In this document: one piece after another, positions 23,752-31,632 of the stretch
How positions within the stretch are numbered: position 1 is the stretch's first letter
Layout of the letters: every line of letters begins with the position of its first letter
Assembly: GCA_041623895.1 (NCBI GenBank)
Contig: JBFJVZ010000022.1
Coordinates: 1-32,508 of the forward strand
Origin: JBFJVZ01 sp041623895
Lineage (GTDB): Bacteria; Planctomycetota; Planctomycetia; Pirellulales; Pirellulaceae
Length of the DNA: 32,508 nt
Reading direction: 5' to 3'
Made by a program: the position numbers and the translations under genes
Notes under the pieces: generated by a model
Told to the model about the DNA's origin: nothing
Database searches by the model: none
The model's input: only the letters and a program-made list of their open reading frames with translations

Positions 23752-25284
23752 TCACTCTGGCCGCCGTAGGATCGTACGCGCTGCCCCGGTCGCCCAAGAT
23801 TTGCTGCCCGACAAAATCGCGCGGATCACGATTGGACCGACGACATCGTGCGCTGGAACGATCTGCTTCACTGTCGGCTCATTCGCCTGGACCGGCAAGG
23901 TAAGGCTGGCAACGGTCGTGTTGTTGGGATCGCCAGTGGTGACCGAACCGAGCGGGCGATCCAACGTGAGTCGCAATTCGCCGGAAATGGGCGGGGTGAT
24001 TTTCAGTTCGATCGGCTGACCCACCTCGTGTCCCGCCGCAACATTCAATTCGACCGTTTCCGGTTGGTGCAATTGCAACGTCGGATCGCCCAACAAGTTG
24101 TACAACCGCATGTGTTCACGCCGCTCATCGACCAACTTTGTCCCGCTCGGACTGATCACCGTTGCCAGTGTGTCGATCATCACGCGTGTCGGTGAACGCT
24201 GTGCATTGTCATCGTCGTGCATTTCCGACAACGTACAAAACCAGGCATCTCCCAAGCGCACACATTTCTGTTCGTAGACCGCGTTGATCAGGCCCACCGC
24301 GGCGGTCGCATTCCCGTAGGGCATGGTGACGCGGCTGCCGGCAAAAACGGCAACGGGTCCGCCCGCGGTCAGCAGCATTTGTTCGGCAATTGAATCTTCG
24401 TTGGCATCGATGGCGCCGGTGTAGCACGCTAACATCAAGGCGATCGGGGCGCCGTTGGCCGGTCGGTCCAAGCGTCTGACACTGCCACGATCAAGTACTG
24501 GAATTCCGTCCCGAGTTCGCGGCACGTTATCCAGTTGCGTCACATTTCCGTGGCCCGCGTAGACCCAGAATCGTGCCCCACGTTGGTAGCGATTGACGAC
24601 CGCATCGGTGAAGGAAACATCTTTGGGGCAGAAGACGTGTCCGGGGCTCGCGTAGCAAACCGTCGTCCGCGTCTCGGCGGGCAATACGCTGGTGACGATG
24701 TTTCGAGTCACCGATTCAATCGCAGCATCGGCCACCATGCCGAATCCACCGACACCGCCAATCAATTGGACGTCGCCACGCCAGGCTCCAAAGTCATTGC
24801 TTTGTTCGTAACTGATGATCCGCTTGATGATCGCGTCCAAGTCTCCCGTTCGCTGCACCGGCAGCCGGCCCACGACGACATCGGGAATTCCATCATCATT
24901 CAGATCGCCCATGGGCAGATCGCTGGAAATCGGCACCTTCGATCCCCAATGGGCGGTCACTTTGGGAGCGACGTAATGAGTCGGTACCTGTCTGGAAACA
25001 TCACAAAAACCCATGCCAATGGCCGGCGCGTCACCAATCAAGACGACATACCTTGTTTGTTCATCGGCGGCGCGGGCAATGGACTGCCGAAGCTGCTTTG
25101 AGTTTTCCGAGGAGTCGATGATGCAGACTTCCAAGCCATCGTCACGGCGGTGATCGACCCAGGGCTGCAGTGACTTGCGGAATTGATCGGGACAAACAGC
25201 GACCACGTCGACAGCAGTCACCGTGTCGGCGGAAGCAACCCAGATCAGGGTGCTTAGCAGTGGGAAGAGAGATCGCCGAATCAT
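23752..25284 (-). CDS. Exported C25 (gingipain-family) cysteine peptidase
   Basis: A 510-residue exported protein with a signal peptide (RRSLFPLLSTLIWVASA). The peptidase C25 core follows: an N-terminal alpha/beta region (YVVLIGDAP), a calcium-loop-like segment DLNDDGIPDVVVGRLP (about 127-142), the catalytic His in YAGHGN (about 245) and the catalytic Cys in MLACYTG (about 287). GGPVAVFAGSRVTMP and NLLGDPTLQL near residue 420 also match gingipain-type enzymes. About 90 C-terminal residues form an Ig-like domain. There is no recognisable long propeptide and no type IX sorting domain. The start at 25284 is chosen because it leaves a normal signal peptide; an in-frame start at 25341 adds 19 residues. 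It is divergent from pdxA, with about 93 nt between starts. Confidence 0.85.
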   Translation of the reverse strand: MIRRSLFPLLSTLIWVASADTVTAVDVVAVCPDQFRKSLQPWVDHRRDDGLEVCIIDSSENSKQLRQSIARAADEQTRYVVLIGDAPAIGMGFCDVSRQVPTHYVAPKVTAHWGSKVPISSDLPMGDLNDDGIPDVVVGRLPVQRTGDLDAIIKRIISYEQSNDFGAWRGDVQLIGGVGGFGMVADAAIESVTRNIVTSVLPAETRTTVCYASPGHVFCPKDVSFTDAVVNRYQRGARFWVYAGHGNVTQLDNVPRTRDGIPVLDRGSVRRLDRPANGAPIALMLACYTGAIDANEDSIAEQMLLTAGGPVAVFAGSRVTMPYGNATAAVGLINAVYEQKCVRLGDAWFCTLSEMHDDDNAQRSPTRVMIDTLATVISPSGTKLVDERREHMRLYNLLGDPTLQLHQPETVELNVAAGHEVGQPIELKITPPISGELRLTLDRPLGSVTTGDPNNTTVASLTLPVQANEPTVKQIVPAHDVVGPIVIRAILSGSKSWATGAARTILRRPE

Positions 25285-25377
25285 GTTTGGTTCAATCCAA
25301 AGTCCGTTTTGACGGTTCACTTGCCTTCTCCCTGGCAGCAAGGCGGTTACGATGGTCTCCCATCACACTCAATCATA

Positions 25378-26376
25378 ATGTCCAATACCAGATCAATGTC
25401 AGAAATTGCCCCCGACCGCCGACCCCGCATAGCCATTTCCGTGGGCGAATGCAGCGGTGTCGGCCCGGAATTGGCCTTGAAATGCATTGCCTGTGCCGAG
25501 GTTATCGATCATTGCCTGCCGCTGCTGTATGGCCCGGTGGGAGTGATTGAGCAGGTCGCCCGGGTAGTGGGGCTTTCGTGTCCGACAGTTGGTGATAATT
25601 CCGCTGGATGCTCGATCATCGACGTGGGGGAGATTGATGCCACAAAAGTCAGGCCCGGTGTATTTGATGCGGCCACCGGTGCGGCCTCATTCGAAGCGGT
25701 CACCAGGGCCATTGATGCAGCCCTGGCAGGCGACGTTGACGCGATCGTTACCGGTCCCATTCAAAAGGAAGCCTGGCATTTAGCTGGAATCGATTATCCG
25801 GGACACACTGAATTGCTTGCGGAAAGGACAGCAGCGCAGGATTGCTGCATGATGCTGACCAGTGAGTCGATTTCTTGCGTGTTGGCAACCGTGCATTTGG
25901 CGCTGGCGGATGTGCCCCGAGAGTTGTCGCTGGACAAAGTGTTCCGGGCCATTCGGCTTGGCGCCGACGCGATCACCGCTCGCCTTGGCCGGCCGGCACG
26001 GGTTAGTGTTTGCGGTCTAAATCCACACGCCGGGGAAAATGGACTGTTCAGTTATGGCGAGGAGGCGGAGATTATCGAGCCCGCCGTCCGTGCGGCTCGA
26101 GATCTGGGAATTGACGTGACGGGTCCGCTTTCTCCCGATACCGCTTTCATGCCGTCAATGCGTGAAAGTACCGATGTGTATGTTTGCATGTATCACGATC
26201 AAGGACTGATCCCACTGAAAGCACTCTCGTTTGATGATGCCGTCAATGTAACTTTGGGACTGCCGATCGTCCGCACGAGTGTGGACCATGGAACAGCGAT
26301 GGACCTTGCCTGGCAAGGAAAGGCCAGCCACCAGAGTATGCTTGCGGCGATTCGCATGGCGATCGATTTGTGCTGA
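25378..26376 (+). CDS. pdxA: 4-hydroxythreonine-4-phosphate dehydrogenase
   Basis: NAD-dependent enzyme of the DXP-dependent vitamin B6 pathway; its product is condensed by PdxJ. The 332-residue length is normal. Metal-binding histidines are seen in YPGHTELLAER (His143), GLNPHAGENGLFSYGEE (His217) and YHDQGLIPLKAL (His273), and RTSVDHGTAMDLAWQGKA supplies the C-terminal signature. The usual T-x-GDPAGIGPE near the N-terminus reads SVGECSGVGPE here, so the Asp is replaced by Glu and Pro by Cys. The ATG at 25378 is used; an ATG at 25396 is also possible and the ATG-free extension to 25309 overlaps the divergent peptidase. The next gene starts 7 nt after the stop. Confidence 0.92.
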   Translation: MSNTRSMSEIAPDRRPRIAISVGECSGVGPELALKCIACAEVIDHCLPLLYGPVGVIEQVARVVGLSCPTVGDNSAGCSIIDVGEIDATKVRPGVFDAATGAASFEAVTRAIDAALAGDVDAIVTGPIQKEAWHLAGIDYPGHTELLAERTAAQDCCMMLTSESISCVLATVHLALADVPRELSLDKVFRAIRLGADAITARLGRPARVSVCGLNPHAGENGLFSYGEEAEIIEPAVRAARDLGIDVTGPLSPDTAFMPSMRESTDVYVCMYHDQGLIPLKALSFDDAVNVTLGLPIVRTSVDHGTAMDLAWQGKASHQSMLAAIRMAIDLC

Positions 26377-26382
26377 GCAAAA

Positions 26383-27984
26383 ATGCTTGAACCCGAACGA
26401 CCTGCGAAGTCCCGTGTGATTGGCGAAGTTGCCTTGCTGGTAATCTTGTTCTTTGCCTACGCCGGTGACCACGCACCGATGGTCAACGAGGCACATTACC
26501 TGGTCAAGGCGAAAAATTTTTGGCAACCGTCATGGTGCGAAACTGATTTGTTTGCCTCGTCAGGCAAAGCGCATACAACGTTCTTCATATTGTTCGGCTG
26601 GCCGTCCACGTTCGTCTCGCTGGGCACCACCGCTTGGCTGGGACGATTCGTCGGTTGGACATTGCTGGCGATCGGTTTGCAGCGTCTGTCCTGGCGGCTA
26701 GTGCCCCGCCGTTTTGTATCGTTGGGCGTCGCCACGCTTTGGATTGCTGGTATCGAGTATGGCAATCTGGCCGGCGAGTGGGTGGTGGGAGGAATCGAAG
26801 CCAAAGTCCCCGCCTACGCATTTGTACTGATGGCGCTGGCGGAGTTGCTGGACAGGCGATGGAATCGAGTCTGGCCGTTGTTGGGGTTGGCTGCCGCCTT
26901 TCATGTACTTTCTGGCGGCTGGTCGGTAGTCGCCGCCATGCTGGTTTGGCTGGCGACCGAATGGAGGCGCCAGGATCGTCAGCCGTTTTTTTCACCGGCT
27001 TTGTTTTTGGGAGGTGCGATTTCGCTGTGCGGTTTGCTGCCGGCGATTTGGCTGACCAGGGGAGTGGCTGCCGAGGATTCTGCCCTGGCCGCGCAAATCT
27101 ATACGTACTTTCGCATCAAGCATCATCTGCTGCCGGCGGACTTGCAAATGGTCTGGTATCTTCGGCACGCCGTGTTAATGGTGGTAACGTTAATCGGATT
27201 CTTCCTTTGCCGGCAACGAGACGACTTCCAACGTTGGCGCATGCTCGCTTGGTTCACGTTCGGTGCGATCGGGATTGCCATGGCAGGTTTATTGATTGGG
27301 ACGCTACCGCCATACGCGCCGGATTTGGCCGCCAGGTTGCTGCGCTACTATTGGTTTCGGTTGACCGACGCCGTGGTGCCGCTGGCATTAGGATTGACGA
27401 TCATGCGATTGATGGTTGATGTTAACGCCGCAACTTGGCAGCGCGGGTGTGCCGCATCGGTGTTGCTGATCGCCATCGCTCTGGTTTGCTACAGCACATG
27501 CACTCGAGGCCGTTTGGGTGTTCCACCATCGGTCAGTAATCGACTGCTTGGCTGGGATGTGGATGCGAGTCCCGCGCGGCAACAGCACGTGTACCGAGAT
27601 TGGCTTGCGGTTTGTGACTGGGCTCGGGGCGCTACCCCGGAAAACGAAATCTTTTTGACGCCCCGTCATCAACAAACATTTAAGTGGTACGCCCACCGCG
27701 CGGAAGTCGTGAATTGGAAAGATGTGCCGCAAGATGCGCTGAGTCTAAAGGAGTGGCATCGCCGATTTCGGGATGTCTTCCCAGTCTGGCGCGGGAATAC
27801 GCGGCTCGGCTCGATCCGGGTCACGATCCGCTACGCCGACCTCCGCCGCTACCGTAAAGAATACGGCGTTCGATTCATGATCGTTGACCGACGGATCACG
27901 GGACCGGATTTACCGCTGGCCAGGATTTACCCGATCGGCGATCAGGTCAACGAAAATTACGCAGTCTACGAATTGCCGCGTTAG
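26383..27984 (+). CDS. Large polytopic membrane protein, GT-C-like
   Basis: A 533-residue protein with about ten hydrophobic segments, and a soluble C-terminal part of roughly 140 residues. After the first membrane segment, DHAPMVNEAHYLVKAKNFW followed by CETDLFASSGKAHTTFF places acidic residues at the periplasmic side, as in GT-C glycosyltransferases. The C-terminal block with FLTPRHQQTFKWYAHRAEVV and WKDVPQDALSLKEWHRRF looks like a conserved planctomycete domain. It starts 7 nt after pdxA and probably shares its transcript, but no functional link is apparent. It is similar in layout to the membrane protein at 603-2273, though I see no close sequence match. The function is not known. Confidence 0.72.
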   Translation: MLEPERPAKSRVIGEVALLVILFFAYAGDHAPMVNEAHYLVKAKNFWQPSWCETDLFASSGKAHTTFFILFGWPSTFVSLGTTAWLGRFVGWTLLAIGLQRLSWRLVPRRFVSLGVATLWIAGIEYGNLAGEWVVGGIEAKVPAYAFVLMALAELLDRRWNRVWPLLGLAAAFHVLSGGWSVVAAMLVWLATEWRRQDRQPFFSPALFLGGAISLCGLLPAIWLTRGVAAEDSALAAQIYTYFRIKHHLLPADLQMVWYLRHAVLMVVTLIGFFLCRQRDDFQRWRMLAWFTFGAIGIAMAGLLIGTLPPYAPDLAARLLRYYWFRLTDAVVPLALGLTIMRLMVDVNAATWQRGCAASVLLIAIALVCYSTCTRGRLGVPPSVSNRLLGWDVDASPARQQHVYRDWLAVCDWARGATPENEIFLTPRHQQTFKWYAHRAEVVNWKDVPQDALSLKEWHRRFRDVFPVWRGNTRLGSIRVTIRYADLRRYRKEYGVRFMIVDRRITGPDLPLARIYPIGDQVNENYAVYELPR

Positions 27985-28113
27985 GAAACCTCGGGAGAAA
28001 TTGTTTCGGCAGGATGCCGCATCTACGGCATTATTCCGCGATGCGTCAAATCGCTTGTAAGACTATCATGAGTCCTGCCGTTCCCGCTCACCAAATCACC
28101 ACGGAGGAATCTG

Positions 28114-29085
28114 ATGCCTGAAACACAAACTGCCACCAGTCAACTGGAACAACTAAAGACGCTCACGACTGTGGTTGCCGACACGGGCGATTTTCAGGCG
28201 ATGAAAGAATTCGAGCCCCAGGATGCAACCACCAATCCATCGTTGATTCTCAAGGCGGCCGAACAACCCGAATATCGTCACCTGATCGACCAGGCAATTT
28301 CCGAAACGAAAGCCGCCGGCTCAGCAGCGACGGTCCAGCAGATCATTGACCGCATTCTGGTTCTGTTTGGGATGGAGATTTTGAAAATCGTTCCCGGACG
28401 GGTGAGCACGGAAACCGACGCCCGGCTGTCCTTCGACGTCAAAGGCACAATCGATAAAGCTCACACGCTGATCGGGATGTATGAGGCCGAAGGTATTGAT
28501 CGCCAGCGCGTGCTGATCAAGATTGCCTCGACGTGGGAAGGCATCCAAGCAGCCCGCCAGCTGGAAAGAGAAGGCATTCACTGCAACTTGACGCTGATGT
28601 TTTGCCTGGAGCAAGCGGTTGCCTGCGCAGAAGCCGGGGCCACACTGATCTCGCCGTTCGTGGGACGAATCTACGATTGGTTTAAGAAAAACACCGGCCA
28701 GGAATACAGCGGTGCCGAAGATCCAGGCGTCCAATCGGTCCATCAGATCTATAATTATTACAAGAAGTTTGGTCACGCCACCGAAGTGATGGGAGCAAGC
28801 TTCCGTAACGTTGGCCAAATTATCGAATTGGCCGGCTGTGATTTGTTGACCATCAGTCCGGACCTGCTGGAAATTTTACAGAACACCACGGAACCCATCG
28901 AGCAGAAACTGTGCGCAAGTGCGGCCGCCGAAATGGAGATCGAACCGCTGAACCTGGACGAAAACACATTTCGGTATCGAATGAATGACGACGCAATGGC
29001 CACGGAAAAGACCGCCGAAGGCATCCGGCGTTTTTCCGCTGACATTGTTAAGCTGGAAAAGATGATCAGTGATTCACTTGCCTGA
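28114..29085 (+). CDS. tal: Transaldolase
   Basis: Pentose-phosphate enzyme that moves a dihydroxyacetone unit from sedoheptulose 7-phosphate to glyceraldehyde 3-phosphate. The 323-residue length and layout match the TalB group. ADTGDF gives the catalytic Asp (23), DATTNPSLIL follows, and VLIKIASTWEG carries the Schiff-base Lys136. NLTLMFCLEQAVACAEAGATLISPFVGRI-type sequence is diagnostic of the family. CGGAGGA lies about 6 nt before the ATG, one of the better ribosome sites in the window. It is preceded by 129 nt of non-coding DNA and is probably expressed from its own promoter. Confidence 0.96.
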   Translation: MPETQTATSQLEQLKTLTTVVADTGDFQAMKEFEPQDATTNPSLILKAAEQPEYRHLIDQAISETKAAGSAATVQQIIDRILVLFGMEILKIVPGRVSTETDARLSFDVKGTIDKAHTLIGMYEAEGIDRQRVLIKIASTWEGIQAARQLEREGIHCNLTLMFCLEQAVACAEAGATLISPFVGRIYDWFKKNTGQEYSGAEDPGVQSVHQIYNYYKKFGHATEVMGASFRNVGQIIELAGCDLLTISPDLLEILQNTTEPIEQKLCASAAAEMEIEPLNLDENTFRYRMNDDAMATEKTAEGIRRFSADIVKLEKMISDSLA

Positions 29086-29197
29086 ATCGACCTACGTTTA
29101 CGCTTTCCCAAAAAGATCTCTTGTGCTGCCGCCTGGATTCTCTTCGACCCCTCCGCTGCATCTCACCGCCGCGCCCAATTTCCCGCTCAGCCGCTTG

Positions 29198-31441
29198 ATG
29201 CAAGGCTTCTTGTTCTTCATCGGGAGGGCGAAGCTCCCGCTGAGCCGCTCATGGGGCTATTGGATCTGTGCGGGGGCGATCATGTTCGCTGTGCCCGCCA
29301 GCGCCGACGACAAGCAGGATTCGCATCAACCACTGATCGCAAAGATTCGACCGTCCGTCACGACAATCCGAGTACAGGGCAGAGACGGTAACGAGATCGG
29401 AGTTGGGACGGGATTTGTCGTGGATGCAGGTGGTTTGATCGCCACCAATTTTCATGTCATCAACGAAGGACGTCCGTTCACGGTGGAAACAGCTTCCGGC
29501 GATTCACTGCGAGTATTGGCGGTGGAGGCGTCGGACGTTGCCAGCGATCTGGCGCTGATTCGCATCGATCCCGCAAATCAAAAGTTGGTGCCGTTGGAAT
29601 TCGCCGAACCTGGATCGTCAGAACAGGGCATGCGAGTGCTGGCTTTTGGTAATCCGCTGGGCTTAACAGACAGCGTGGTCGAAGGCATCGTGTCGGCCAA
29701 ACGTAAAATCGAAGGACGCAGCATGTTGCAGCTGGCAATGCCGATCGAACCGGGCAACAGCGGCGGTCCACTGGTTGACATGAATGGCCGAGTTCACGGC
29801 ATCGTGAACATGAAATCAGCAATCGACGATAACTTGGGTTTTGCAGTTCCCATCGACCAACTCACGTCACTGAAGGACAACCCGAACCCGGTCGACATTA
29901 GCCGCTGGGTTCGCTTGGGCAGAATCAACGAAGATCATTGGACGCCGCTGTTTGGTGCGACCTGGCAACAGCGGGGCGGCCGCATTACGGCGGCTGGATC
30001 AGGATCCGGATTCGGGGGACGATCACTTTGTTTGTCCAAAACTGAACTGCCGAAGAAGTCCTTTGAAGTTGCCGTCGCGGTTCGGCTGGATGATGAATCG
30101 GGCGCCGCGGGACTCGCCTTTCATAGTGACGGTGAGCATCGGCACTATGGCTTCTATCCCAGTGCCGGGCGACTGCGGCTAACCTGCTTTCGCGGCCCAA
30201 CCGTCTATTCATGGCAAGTGCTGAAAGAGGTCGAATCGGAGCACTATTTGCCGGGACAGTGGAATGATTTGAAAGTTCGGATCGAAGAGGACGGCCTCAA
30301 GTGTTTTGTCAACGGCCATCTGGTGATCGAGTCGGACGACACACAACTGACGGCAGGCCGAGTCGGGCTGGCAAAGTTTCGCGACACCAAACCCGAGTTC
30401 AAACGATTCCAAATCGGCGAAGAAATTCCCGTCCTCACACTCTCTGAAGCTGCAGAAAAATGGCTCGCCGGGCTGGAGATTCCGGCAATCGCCGTTGATG
30501 CGATCAGCTCGGACCAGGTCGACCAGCTGGGAAAATCAGGTGACCGTTCTTCACGAGAAATTGTGCGCCGTGCTCTCGCTCTGGAAAAACAGGCGAAACA
30601 ACTCCGCCAACTCGCCGCGGATGTGCAACGAGCGTCCACGGTGGATCAACTCCGCCAGCTCGCCAAATCAGACGGTGACGATCAACTTATCAAAGGCGCC
30701 TTGCTGATCGCTTTGCTGGACAACCCGGATATCGACCTCCAGGTTTACCAGCAGCGAATCGATCAGATGGCCGACGAGATTCGCAAGCAGTTGGGCAACG
30801 ACGCGACCGCAACCCAGCGGCGTGATGCCTTGCATCGCTATCTTTTCCAAGACAATGGATTTCACGGCAGCCGCAGCGAATATTATCACCCCGCCAACAG
30901 CCATCTGAATCGTGTGATCGACGACCGGGAAGGTCTGCCGATCACGATGTCGATTTTGTACATGGAGCTTGGGCGTCGCCTTGATTTGCGGATGGAAGGT
31001 GTCGGACTGCCCGGTCACTTTGTCGTCAAACACGTGATCGACGAGGATCGTGAGCAATTGGTCGACGTCTTTGAACGGGGCAAACTGCTGGACCGTAGCG
31101 ATGCATCCAAGATCGTCGCCATGCATTCGCGTGGACCGTTTGATGAAGAATACCTTCGCGCGCAAACCAACATCGAGATCTTGACTCGGGTGCTTAATAA
31201 TCTGATCGGCGTCGCCGGCCGGGCCAACGATGGTGAAGCGATGTTGCGATACTGCGATGCGATGGTGGCACTCAATCCCGAGGTGACCCGATTTCGCCTG
31301 ATGCGGGCACAATTGCGAGGCATGACCGGCCGGGTAACCACCGCGATCGAGGATCTCGATTGGCTCTTGGAAAAGAATCCACCCGATTTGGATCGGGAAC
31401 TCGCCGAACACATGCGCGGATCGCTTGAATCTCGCCGCTAA
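29198..31441 (+). CDS. Exported multidomain protein: S1C serine protease, lectin-like domain, SirB1/transglutaminase-like domain, TPR
   Basis: A 747-residue protein. Residues about 15-37 form a signal peptide ending PASA. Residues about 45-230 are an HtrA/DegP-type protease with an intact triad: His86 in IATNFHVI, Asp117 in SDLALIRID and Ser188 in EPGNSGGPL. No PDZ domain follows. Residues about 265-425 form a concanavalin-like (LamG/DUF1080-like) beta domain (FEVAVAVRLDDESGAAGLAF, WNDLKVRIEEDGLKCFVNG). Residues about 440-700 contain a SirB1/transglutaminase-like domain (REGLPITMSILYMELGRRL, GVGLPGHFVVKH), and TPR-like helices end the protein. The start is uncertain: the ATG at 29198 has no clear ribosome site, and codons 8-18 are made from a dispersed repeat (29222-29248). 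A start at 29069 would overlap transaldolase. Confidence 0.78.
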   Translation: MQGFLFFIGRAKLPLSRSWGYWICAGAIMFAVPASADDKQDSHQPLIAKIRPSVTTIRVQGRDGNEIGVGTGFVVDAGGLIATNFHVINEGRPFTVETASGDSLRVLAVEASDVASDLALIRIDPANQKLVPLEFAEPGSSEQGMRVLAFGNPLGLTDSVVEGIVSAKRKIEGRSMLQLAMPIEPGNSGGPLVDMNGRVHGIVNMKSAIDDNLGFAVPIDQLTSLKDNPNPVDISRWVRLGRINEDHWTPLFGATWQQRGGRITAAGSGSGFGGRSLCLSKTELPKKSFEVAVAVRLDDESGAAGLAFHSDGEHRHYGFYPSAGRLRLTCFRGPTVYSWQVLKEVESEHYLPGQWNDLKVRIEEDGLKCFVNGHLVIESDDTQLTAGRVGLAKFRDTKPEFKRFQIGEEIPVLTLSEAAEKWLAGLEIPAIAVDAISSDQVDQLGKSGDRSSREIVRRALALEKQAKQLRQLAADVQRASTVDQLRQLAKSDGDDQLIKGALLIALLDNPDIDLQVYQQRIDQMADEIRKQLGNDATATQRRDALHRYLFQDNGFHGSRSEYYHPANSHLNRVIDDREGLPITMSILYMELGRRLDLRMEGVGLPGHFVVKHVIDEDREQLVDVFERGKLLDRSDASKIVAMHSRGPFDEEYLRAQTNIEILTRVLNNLIGVAGRANDGEAMLRYCDAMVALNPEVTRFRLMRAQLRGMTGRVTTAIEDLDWLLEKNPPDLDRELAEHMRGSLESRR
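29222..29248. repeat. Copy of the GCGGCTCAGCAGGAGCTTCG repeat inside a gene start
   Basis: The 27-mer matches the reverse complement of 20773-20799 at 26 of 27 bases. It lies in the 5' part of the protease gene and, if translated, gives GRAKLPLSR just before the signal-peptide hydrophobic core. A partial relative (CCCGCTCAGCCGCTTGATG) lies at about 29182-29200. Confidence 0.8.
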
Positions 31442-31458
31442 CGCATTTTTGATATCTC

Positions 31459-31510
31459 GTAGGCCAGGACTTGTCCTGGCAATAAGCCGTCAGGACAAGT
31501 CCTGGCCTAC
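31459..31510. repeat. Palindromic repeat, GTAGGCCAGGAC family, copy 2
   Basis: The arms GTAGGCCAGGACTTGTCCTG (31459-31478) and its exact reverse complement (31491-31510) form a perfect 20-bp stem with a 12-nt loop. Each arm also contains the palindrome CCAGGACTTGTCCTGG or part of it. It lies 18 nt after the protease stop, between two convergent genes, and is related to the copy at 19341-19397. Confidence 0.9.
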
Positions 31511-31632
31511 CGATGATCCCACAACAATGATCAAATCGCTCTAACTAACGCATTTTCAGAATTCATGTCGCGGAAGTTTGGCCTACAATCCGGCACACGA
31601 GCGTGCCGATCGATCCGGGCGCGGCTCCGAAG

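Noticed and set aside
24535..25101. 188-codon + strand ORF inside the C25 peptidase gene
   Set aside because: It is antisense to catalytic and conserved parts of the peptidase, so it is a shadow.
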